DNA of 8,771 bases from Roseimaritima sp. (GTDB lineage Bacteria > Planctomycetota > Planctomycetia > Pirellulales > Pirellulaceae). A program made the translations under genes and the position numbers. The notes under the pieces were generated by a model. It did no database searches. It was not told the DNA's origin and saw nothing but the letters and a program-made list of their open reading frames with translations. The stretch is taken from contig SLFV01000091.1 in assembly GCA_007124075.1 (NCBI GenBank), positions 1 to 8,771 of the forward strand, read 5' to 3'. Shown piece by piece: positions 1 to 5,838 of the stretch (positions are counted from its first letter, which is position 1; each line of letters begins with the position of its first letter).

Positions 1-460
1 CAGTGAGCTAACGGCGGCGATCAGCACGGCGGTTGAACGGTCGCTGACCCCAGCCCTGGCGAACCATGCGACGGAGCTGACCCGGGCGCAGACCCGTGGC
101 GTGGAAACGCTGGATCAACATTGGCTGCAGTGGAAAGACGCCGCCGATGAGAACGCCAAGCGGATGTTGTCGCAGCAGCAATCCATGTTGCAGCAAACCG
201 AACTGTTGGCGCATTGCAACGCTCAAACGACGCAACTAGAAATACTGCAGCAAAGTCTGCACCAGAACCTGCAAGCTCTGCAGGCAGTGAATGTCAATGT
301 GGACCATTCGTTGCGAGCTGCCGCCGGTGCCGAGGGGATGGCAGATGCGATTCGCACGCTGGCCAGAGCGATGGATGTGCGGCGCCACCAATTACCTTAT
401 CCGGTACGTTCGCGGGATGCGATTCCTTCCGATTCTTTGCATAGCAGGCGTGTTGCATGA
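1..460 (+). CDS. C-terminal part of a coiled-coil protein, probably the tail of a MotA/TolQ/ExbB-family channel
   Basis: Only the last 152 codons are present; the reading frame is open from base 2 and the true start lies off the left edge. The visible part has no membrane helix. It is a long helical, Gln/Leu-rich stretch (for example SQQQSMLQQTELL and LEILQQSLHQNLQALQ) that should form a coiled coil, then a short segment with the pattern EGMADAIRTLARAMDVRRHQL and a basic, probably disordered end. From memory, planctomycete MotA/TolQ/ExbB proton-channel proteins end in a similar coiled coil with a 'NLAALAG...F...V.SLAAAI' type motif, which fits this segment loosely. Its stop codon overlaps the start of the next gene (ATGA), and the next two genes encode ExbD/MotB-like partners, which supports the channel-subunit guess. 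The channel domain itself is not visible, so the family call is inference. Another coiled-coil scaffold protein remains possible. Confidence 0.6.
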   Translation, partial: SELTAAISTAVERSLTPALANHATELTRAQTRGVETLDQHWLQWKDAADENAKRMLSQQQSMLQQTELLAHCNAQTTQLEILQQSLHQNLQALQAVNVNVDHSLRAAAGAEGMADAIRTLARAMDVRRHQLPYPVRSRDAIPSDSLHSRRVA

Positions 461-2514
461 GTGGACGTCGGCGGTCCACACTTTCGCCCACTTTGTTCCC
501 GTTCCTGGCGGTGCTGGTTTGCACGTTGGGCACGTTGATTTTGTTTTTGGCCTTGGTTGCCCAACAAGCCCAGGATTCGGCGGAGGCGGAAACGACCGCG
601 ACCAACGATTCGGAGGCGGCACAGCAGGTCGGCAGCCTGGTGACCGAAGCCCAGTGGATGCGGGATCGCTATGTGGCGCTGCGACAACAGCAAACCGACG
701 ATCTGAAGGATCGGTCGCTGGAACTGACGCACATGGAGTCGCAAATCCGAAAACTGCGTGACGAACTGCAACAATTGAGCTCGCTGGTGGAACAAACTGC
801 CCAGGAACAGCCGGAATTGTCGCGACAAAAAGCCGAATTGGAAGAGTTGCGACAGCAGTTGCAAACGGAGAAGGCAGAACTGGAAAAATGGGACACGGAG
901 CTGACATCGCGAAAACCTCGCGTCGTGATTGTCCCGCACAAGGGTCCTAACGGGACCGATCAGCGTCCAATTTACGTTGAATGTAGCGCCCAGGGCGTTC
1001 GCTTCCAGCCCGAGGGAAGCTTTATTCCCGTGGAGCAATTGAATGGTCCGGCGATGATTGGAAACCCGCTGGATGCGGCGTTGCGAGCCGTCCGACATCA
1101 TTGGCGAAAAACAGACCCCGACGGTCCAGACGCTTACCCGCTGCTGGTCGTTCGCCCCGATGGAATCGAAACGTACGCCCTGGCACGGACGGCGATGCGA
1201 CATTGGGACGACCAGTTCGGGTACGAATTGATTCCCGCCGATATCGATTTGGCGTTTCCAAAGTCCAGCAGCACGCTGAAAACCTCGATCGATGTTGCAA
1301 TCCGCGATGCGGTCGAGCGTCAGCAACAGGAAATGGCCGCCTTGGCCTCGATCCGTCGGCAACAACTGGGCGGACGAGGTCGACCGCGAGCTTTCACGGC
1401 GTCGGAGTTGGCTCGCAACAGCGCTGCGATCGCCAGTGGCTCCGCTGCAAGAGGAAGTCTTTCAGGCAGTCATTCGACAAACCGTGGCGGCAGCACCCCT
1501 TCGGGAGCTCAGGGAGGTACCTCGGCGCCCGATCTGTCCACGGGACAACGCGGAATGGATAGCCGCGAGATTCGTGATTTGGATGCGGGATTGAAGCGAG
1601 CTGCAAACGCCGCAGGCAATGGCGGTCAGGGGGACAGCGGCGAATTGGCATGGGGCAGCGAGACCGATCCAGCCATCGAGCAATGGCTGGCGGGGCAACC
1701 GCCGGGAACGGCACCCTTAGGCGGTCGTTCCGGTTCCGAGTCGTCGACCATCAACGGGGCTGCGGACAGCACCCGTCCGCAGCCAACCACCGGCGAGTTC
1801 GCGGACGGCAACCGCAGCGGCAGTCCGGGCGACCCGGGGAAGGGTTCCAGCGGTGAACCGCAAATGCAGGATAATCGCGAACGAGCCAACGCTGCTTCTG
1901 GCGGCACCGCTAGCACTGGCGGCGATTCCGGCAATGCCAACACCGCGACGACAAGTAACGCTTCCGCAGGTTCCCAGCAACCGCCTGGTGGCACCGCAGG
2001 GCAGCCAATGAACATGGCCTCAGGGGGCAACCCCGGCAGTTTCAGTGGCGGCAGTCCCGCCGCCGCCACGGCAGCGCCACCAACCGGAGCGGGGATGACG
2101 GCTCAATTGTCGACGGAGCAGCAATTGCCCTCCGCGGAGGGAACTCCGGCGGACGCCACCAGGACTTTGAAGCGTGGCGGTAACAACTGGGCGCTGCCAG
2201 CAACCGCCCAGCCGCGCGGGACGGCAATCGTGCGGGGCATGTCGGTGGTTGTCACTCCCGATGCCTTCCTGTTGCTACCCGATTCGGGACGAGGGCCAAC
2301 GCAAACGTTTCGTATCCGAGATGGATTGGTCCAGAATGCGGCCTTGCAATTGGCAACCGCCGCCCATGATCGAATCGATGCATGGGGTTACGCCATTCGT
2401 GGTGGGCATTGGCAACCCGTACTAAGAGTTCAAGTTCAGCCAAACGCGGAGCAACGCTTTGATCAGTTGCAAACGCTGTTACAGGGTAGTGGTCTGGAAA
2501 TCGAACGAAGGTGA
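457..2514 (+). CDS. Single-pass membrane protein, ExbD/MotB-like, with two putative periplasmic domains joined by a long low-complexity linker
   Basis: This 685-residue protein has a short basic N-terminus (SGRRRS), one membrane helix at about residues 13-36, a charged coiled coil at about 60-150, a globular domain at about 155-268 (PLLVVRPDGIETYALAR, then FGYELIPADIDLAFP), a Gly/Ser/Ala/Thr/Gln-rich linker at about 303-565, and a C-terminal domain at about 578-685 containing DRIDAWGYAIRGGHWQPVLR. I recognise these patterns from conserved planctomycete proteins encoded beside MotA/TolQ/ExbB genes. The topology (basic N-terminus inside, bulk outside) matches ExbD/TolR/MotB. The helix FPFLAVLVCTLGTLI aligns with that of the next gene, but Ala18 stands where that protein has Asp22. 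The ATG overlaps the preceding stop by 4 bp, and the next gene overlaps this stop by 4 bp, so all three are probably translated together. AGG at 446-448, 8 nt before the ATG, is a partial ribosome binding site. No enzyme motif is seen. Confidence 0.85.
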   Translation: MSGRRRSTLSPTLFPFLAVLVCTLGTLILFLALVAQQAQDSAEAETTATNDSEAAQQVGSLVTEAQWMRDRYVALRQQQTDDLKDRSLELTHMESQIRKLRDELQQLSSLVEQTAQEQPELSRQKAELEELRQQLQTEKAELEKWDTELTSRKPRVVIVPHKGPNGTDQRPIYVECSAQGVRFQPEGSFIPVEQLNGPAMIGNPLDAALRAVRHHWRKTDPDGPDAYPLLVVRPDGIETYALARTAMRHWDDQFGYELIPADIDLAFPKSSSTLKTSIDVAIRDAVERQQQEMAALASIRRQQLGGRGRPRAFTASELARNSAAIASGSAARGSLSGSHSTNRGGSTPSGAQGGTSAPDLSTGQRGMDSREIRDLDAGLKRAANAAGNGGQGDSGELAWGSETDPAIEQWLAGQPPGTAPLGGRSGSESSTINGAADSTRPQPTTGEFADGNRSGSPGDPGKGSSGEPQMQDNRERANAASGGTASTGGDSGNANTATTSNASAGSQQPPGGTAGQPMNMASGGNPGSFSGGSPAAATAAPPTGAGMTAQLSTEQQLPSAEGTPADATRTLKRGGNNWALPATAQPRGTAIVRGMSVVVTPDAFLLLPDSGRGPTQTFRIRDGLVQNAALQLATAAHDRIDAWGYAIRGGHWQPVLRVQVQPNAEQRFDQLQTLLQGSGLEIERR
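2509..2514 (+). promoter_or_regulatory. Possible ribosome binding site inside the gene overlap
   Basis: AGGTGA is complementary to the usual 3' end of bacterial 16S rRNA and lies 5 nt before the GTG at 2520. It overlaps both the upstream stop codon and the alternative GTG start at 2511. If used, the second ExbD-like protein would begin at 2520 and its translation would be coupled to termination of the preceding gene. The match is short and could be chance. Confidence 0.3.
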
Positions 2515-3527
2515 GTCTGGTGGCACGCGGACGAAAAAAATCAACTGTCGAACTTGGGCACGACGCCTTTCTGGACATCGTCGCCAACCTGGTGGGCGTT
2601 TTGATCATTCTGGTGGTCGTTCTAGGGACGCGGTCGCGACAGGTTGCGGAGGTGCTGCGACAGCAAGTAACCGAAGCGGAGGTCGATATGGCTCCGCTGT
2701 CGGTTGCGACCGCGCAGGCGGAATCAGCACGGGCGGCGTCGATGAAGCTGGAAAACGATATCGCGGAAATCAGCATGGTGTTGGATGTGCGCAAGCAGGA
2801 ACGCGACGCACTGAACGATTTGCGAATGCTGGCCAAGGAGGCATGGGAGCAGAAACAAACCGAACTGGACCATACGACCCGCGAATCGGTGGAACTGGAG
2901 AGCGAGAAAAAGGAATTGCAGCGTCAGCTAGCCCAGACGCGTGGGGCACGTGAGGAAAAGGAAGCGGAAAGCGAACCGGTCGTGGCGTTGGAGCACTTGC
3001 CCACGCCGATGGCGCGAACCGTTTTTGGCGAAGAGATCCATTTTCGCTTGAAAGACAATCGGCTGTCGGTCGTGCCATTGGATCGACTGTTGGAACTGAT
3101 CCGCAGTGATTTCCAGCGCAATATCGCCGGTCGCGACGGCCTTAGCGTCTCTCGGGTTGGTCCCATTCAGGGCTACGTGGCGGAATACGAAATGGAACGT
3201 CAACGCATGGCCATGGCTCAAAACGGTCAGATTGGTACGGGAACCCAGGTTTCGTTGGTAGGTTTGGTGATCCAACCGGTCAACGAACCGCACGGGCAAT
3301 CGATCGATCAGGTGTTTCGAGGGCAGTCGCTTTTGGATGTGGAATTGGCTGGGCGCGATCCGGCAAAAACAACCATCACGATTTGGGTTTACCCCGACAG
3401 TTTCGCCGCATTGCGCCGGCTGAAGGAATACCTCTACCGCAGCGGTTTTGCCACCGCCGCACGCCCCTTGCCCATGGACCGGGAAATCAGCGGCAGCCCC
3501 ACCGGTTCACGCTCCAACGCGCAGTAG
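2511..3527 (+). CDS. ExbD/MotB-like single-pass membrane protein with an intramembrane aspartate
   Basis: This is a 338-residue protein. After a basic N-terminus (ARGRKK) comes the sequence HDAFLDIVANLVGVLI at 17-32, the start of a membrane helix at about 19-39. Asp22, followed four residues on by Asn26, sits where MotB and ExbD carry their essential proton-binding aspartate. A charged coiled coil covers about 42-155, and a C-terminal domain covers about 165-338. That domain includes ITIWVYPDSFAALRRLKEYLYRSGF and ends in ISGSPTGSRSNAQ, a tail I associate with conserved planctomycete proteins of this locus. Inferred role: the ion-coupling partner of a MotA/TolQ-like channel, with the C-terminal domain in the periplasm. 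The GTG start at 2511 overlaps the previous stop (GTGA). An in-frame GTG at 2520 lies 5 nt after AGGTGA and is an equally reasonable start, giving 335 residues. No OmpA-like peptidoglycan-binding motif is recognised, unlike classical MotB or ZorB. Confidence 0.85.
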   Translation: MSLVARGRKKSTVELGHDAFLDIVANLVGVLIILVVVLGTRSRQVAEVLRQQVTEAEVDMAPLSVATAQAESARAASMKLENDIAEISMVLDVRKQERDALNDLRMLAKEAWEQKQTELDHTTRESVELESEKKELQRQLAQTRGAREEKEAESEPVVALEHLPTPMARTVFGEEIHFRLKDNRLSVVPLDRLLELIRSDFQRNIAGRDGLSVSRVGPIQGYVAEYEMERQRMAMAQNGQIGTGTQVSLVGLVIQPVNEPHGQSIDQVFRGQSLLDVELAGRDPAKTTITIWVYPDSFAALRRLKEYLYRSGFATAARPLPMDREISGSPTGSRSNAQ

Positions 3528-3550
3528 CACGGCCAATCCTCACAGCCAAT
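3528..3550. other. Short convergent intergenic gap
   Basis: Only 23 bases separate the stop codons of two converging operons. No GC-rich hairpin with a T-run was found here or in the flanking gene ends. The best nearby inverted repeat is a 4-bp stem (TCCC/GGGA) at 3565-3577, inside the 3' end of the minus-strand gene, which is too weak to call a terminator. Confidence 0.6.
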
Positions 3551-4564
3551 TCAACTGGTTATGATCCCCGAGTGGGAGGAGTCATGGTTCCGCAAGGCCG
3601 TCAGCACTCGATGCAGATCCTCTGGCAGCGGGGCCGTGAATGTGATTGGCTTTCCACTTTGTGGATGCTGGATGGTTAGCCGATGCGCATGCAGGGCCTG
3701 TCGGTCCAGCATGCAATCCTCCGCATCCAATCCAGGCTGACGCAATAACTGGGCGGAACTGAGCCGCGCGTGGCCACTGTACAGTTTGTCGCAAAGGATC
3801 GGATTGCCAACATGATCCAAGTGGACGCGGATCTGGTGCGTCCGTCCCGTTTTGGGTTGCAGTTTCAGGTACGTCGCGGTGGCAAACCGCTGCAAGACCT
3901 CGTAAAACGTAGACGCAGCTTTACTGGTGACATGATTCCGGCGGATTGCCATTTTATCGCGTTGAAAAGGATGGCGGCCAATCGGAGCTTCGATGCAATC
4001 GCGGTCGTGATCAACACACCCCGCCGCGATCGCCAGGTATTCCTTCTGCACGGTCCGCGAGGCGAATTGTTCTGACAGGTGCAGGTGAATCGCATTGGTT
4101 TTTGCCACGATGATCACGCCTGAGGTATCGCGATCCAAGCGATGCACGATTCCGGGGCGCGCCGGACCGCCGATATCCGACAGAGACTGGAAATGATAAC
4201 TGAGCGCACTGGTCAAAGTCCCCGTCCAATTTCCACGCGCCGGATGCACCACCATGCCGGGAGGCTTGTTGACAACCACAAACCCCTCGTCTTCGAACAA
4301 AATATCCAGCGGAATATTTTCCGGCAGCGAGCCATCGGGAGCAGGGGGCGGCACGCGAAAGCTGATCCGTTGCCCGGGGCGCAGTCGAAAGCTGGGACGA
4401 ACGTCTCGTCCATCGACCTGGGCAGCCCCCGCATGCACCGCCAGGCGAAGTTGTTCGCGACTATATCCGTCAATCGCGGCGGTCAGAAAAACATCGATCC
4501 GAGTCCCCGCAGCGGAGTCCGGGACCGTGAACTGTCGAGCCTGATCGTCACTGCCGTGTTCCAC
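3551..4564 (-). CDS. rluD: RluD-type 23S rRNA pseudouridine synthase (RluA family)
   Basis: Converts specific uridines of 23S rRNA to pseudouridine in the cytoplasm. The 337-residue product, close to the usual RluD length, has an S4-like RNA-binding domain at about 20-72 and a catalytic domain at about 85-325. The family signature HRLDRDTSG is at 141-149 with the catalytic aspartate at 144. Other family motifs are VVVNKPPGMVVHPARGNWTG near 96, RTHQIRVHL at 241-249 and RQALHAHRL at 288-296. The S4 domain together with the VHPARGN...GTL...AL stretch points to RluD/RluC-like members rather than RluA itself; the exact target uridines cannot be read from the sequence. The chosen GTG lies 4 nt after the stop of the upstream gene, implying coupled translation. 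A GTG at 4579 would add five residues and overlap that gene by 11 bp. There is no clear Shine-Dalgarno for either. The frame stays open upstream to 4939, but that part only reads the upstream gene's Pro/Glu/Ala tail out of frame. Confidence 0.93.
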   Translation of the reverse strand: MEHGSDDQARQFTVPDSAAGTRIDVFLTAAIDGYSREQLRLAVHAGAAQVDGRDVRPSFRLRPGQRISFRVPPPAPDGSLPENIPLDILFEDEGFVVVNKPPGMVVHPARGNWTGTLTSALSYHFQSLSDIGGPARPGIVHRLDRDTSGVIIVAKTNAIHLHLSEQFASRTVQKEYLAIAAGCVDHDRDCIEAPIGRHPFQRDKMAIRRNHVTSKAASTFYEVLQRFATATYLKLQPKTGRTHQIRVHLDHVGNPILCDKLYSGHARLSSAQLLRQPGLDAEDCMLDRQALHAHRLTIQHPQSGKPITFTAPLPEDLHRVLTALRNHDSSHSGIITS

Positions 4565-4568
4565 CGAG

Positions 4569-5603
4569 TTATTGCCCACGCGCAGGGGACGAGCCGTCGG
4601 GCGTCTCCGCCGGAGGAGCATCGGCAGTCCCAGCATCGTCCGGCTGCGGTTGGCCGTCATCCCCGTCCCCGGCCGCTTCGGTCGCCCCCCCTTCGTCAGC
4701 CGCTCCCTGAGGCGTCTCCGCGGATTCCGCAGGCTCAGCAGGTTCCACAGTCTCAGCGGCAGGTTCGGGGGTCGAATCCGCGACGGGTTCAGCCTTCTCC
4801 ATCGGTTCCGCTGGCGTTTCGGGTTCCGTCGGGGTTTCAGGTTCCGTTGGCGCTTCGGGTTCCGGCATTTCAGGTTCGGCCGCGGCGGGTTCCTCCGCAG
4901 GTGCCGGTTCACTTTCAGGCAACACGATATCAGGGTCATCCGGCAGGAGATCCGTGATCGGTGGCTCCGCTGGGTCGACAGGGGCCATTACCTCCGGTTC
5001 CTGCTTGGCAAACCACGCCAAAAATTCAGCGGTTTCGGACCGCTTCAAGTTCGCAATCCGTTCCTCTGCCATCCGCCTCATCGCATCGGACTCCCCCAAA
5101 TCAGCCAACTTTTGGTAGCTACCGATTGCATCTTCTGCGTTGCCCAGAGCCTCCTGAGACCGTGCCAATCCCAACGTTGCTCGTGACTGAATCAGCGGAT
5201 CCTGCCAGCGTTCCAAGACATTCGCGTACCCCGATTGCGCCGCCTCCAATTGTTCGATCGCTGCGGAGCGCATGGTAAACAGGTTTTCGATCCCTTCGGC
5301 CAGATCGATGTCTGCCTTGGTTAGCATTGCCAGCAAACCGGCTCGCGTATCCGGAAAGTTGTTAGCGACGTTTCCGAGCGCCGCCGAATCGGCTTGGCCC
5401 GCGAACAACAGGTAGGACAAAGTTGCGTCGCTACGTGAATCGGCGGCCCTACCCTTCAGGATACTGAAGATCAATCCGCCCCCCAGCGCCAGCAAAACGC
5501 CGGTAACGATTGCAGGGGCATACGGTTTTGCTTTCAGAATCACTCCGCCCAAGGCATCGGCAAGTTCATTCTGTTGCAGTTCGTGCCGACGATCGCTCTT
5601 CAT
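4569..5603 (-). CDS. Membrane-anchored TPR-like protein with an acidic Pro/Glu/Ala tail
   Basis: A 344-residue protein with a cytoplasmic polar N-terminus (about 1-27), one membrane helix at about 28-48, a helical region at about 55-195, and a long tail at about 205-344 dominated by Pro, Glu and Ala. The stretch QSRATLGLARSQEALGNAED followed by AIGSYQKLADLG resembles a tetratricopeptide repeat pair. The layout of N-terminal anchor then TPR-like repeats resembles YfgM-type (TPR_21) proteins, which in proteobacteria assist the Sec translocon; that is only a structural analogy here. The TPR part and tail would face the periplasm if the basic N-terminus stays inside. The gene is first in a two-gene operon with the pseudouridine synthase. 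ATG at 5603 is preferred: GGA lies 7 nt upstream, and MKSDRRHELQQNELADAL is a plausible soluble start. A TTG at 5621 would add six residues. Confidence 0.82.
   Translation of the reverse strand: MKSDRRHELQQNELADALGGVILKAKPYAPAIVTGVLLALGGGLIFSILKGRAADSRSDATLSYLLFAGQADSAALGNVANNFPDTRAGLLAMLTKADIDLAEGIENLFTMRSAAIEQLEAAQSGYANVLERWQDPLIQSRATLGLARSQEALGNAEDAIGSYQKLADLGESDAMRRMAEERIANLKRSETAEFLAWFAKQEPEVMAPVDPAEPPITDLLPDDPDIVLPESEPAPAEEPAAAEPEMPEPEAPTEPETPTEPETPAEPMEKAEPVADSTPEPAAETVEPAEPAESAETPQGAADEGGATEAAGDGDDGQPQPDDAGTADAPPAETPDGSSPARGQ
4806..4879. repeat. Tandem 18-bp degenerate repeat inside the TPR gene
   Basis: On the plus strand three consecutive 18-bp units start at 4814, 4832 and 4850, each carrying a TTCGGGTTCCG or TTCAGGTTCCG core. 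A fourth, shorter partial copy begins at 4868. On the coding strand they give hexapeptides of the PETPTE/PETPAE/PEAPTE type at residues about 245-266 of the TPR protein. The copies differ by a few bases, so this is an old or selected repeat rather than a fresh duplication. Confidence 0.8.
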
Positions 5604-5661
5604 TGGATTTTCCAGCAACAAGGATTCGGGAATGCGGTTGTTTCAAGGAACTTTGGCTGCC

Positions 5662-5691
5662 AGTGTAGAAATCGTGGGGAAAAACTGTCAA
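5662..5691 (-). promoter_or_regulatory. Predicted sigma70-type promoter for the TPR-rluD operon
   Basis: On the minus strand a perfect -35 box TTGACA (5691-5686) is followed after 18 bases by TACACT (5667-5662), which matches four of six -10 consensus positions. Transcription would begin near 5655 and leave a leader of about 50 nt before the ATG at 5603. The position and direction fit the operon start, and the two genes lie 4 nt apart, so one transcript for both is expected. Planctomycete promoters are poorly characterised, so this is a consensus match only. Confidence 0.55.
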
Positions 5692-5747
5692 TACGAGGCA
5701 GATTGGAAGGGTCGCCGCGGAATACCGACCGACGCCTATCGAGAGGA

Positions 5748-5775
5748 TGGACGGTCGCTGCTTCGGGTGTAAACT
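5748..5775 (+). promoter_or_regulatory. Weak candidate promoter for the helicase gene
   Basis: TGGACG (5748-5753) and TAAACT (5770-5775) are separated by 16 bases, each matching four of six consensus positions. It lies 63 bases before the helicase ATG within the 235-bp divergent intergenic region. Such matches arise often by chance. No operator-like palindrome was noticed in this region. Confidence 0.2.
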
Positions 5776-5838
5776 CAGACGGCACGGGCGACAACCGCAA
5801 CTTTTCCTCTTTTCGCATCTCAGGCCTTAAGAATCCCT

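Larger units (their letters stand above)
5604..5838. other. Divergent intergenic region between the TPR operon and the helicase
   Basis: These 235 bases separate two genes pointing away from each other and carry the good minus-strand promoter and the weak plus-strand candidate. Short open frames cross it, but none has a convincing start or family resemblance. No tRNA, riboswitch-like fold or clear palindrome was recognised by eye. Confidence 0.6.

Noticed and set aside
397..1365. 322-codon open frame on the minus strand opposite the first ExbD-like gene
   Set aside because: It lies antisense to a well-supported gene; its translation has no family motif and a Gln/Leu/Phe-rich composition expected from reading the coiled-coil codons backwards.
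1626..2069. Pro/Leu/Ala-rich minus-strand open frame
   Set aside because: It is the antisense of the Gly/Ser/Ala-rich linker; the lack of stops follows from that composition.
3565..3577. Inverted repeat TCCC/GGGA as a terminator
   Set aside because: A stem of 4 bp with a 5-base loop and no T-run is too weak, and it lies within coding sequence.
4142..5186. Two plus-strand open frames (271 and 204 codons) opposite the synthase and TPR genes
   Set aside because: Both are Arg/Pro- or Arg/Phe-repeat translations of the opposite strand of supported genes, with no motif and no plausible start.
5604..5621. TTG at 5621 as the start of the TPR protein
   Set aside because: An ATG six codons later has a partial ribosome binding site and gives a more natural N-terminus; the extra residues add nothing recognisable.
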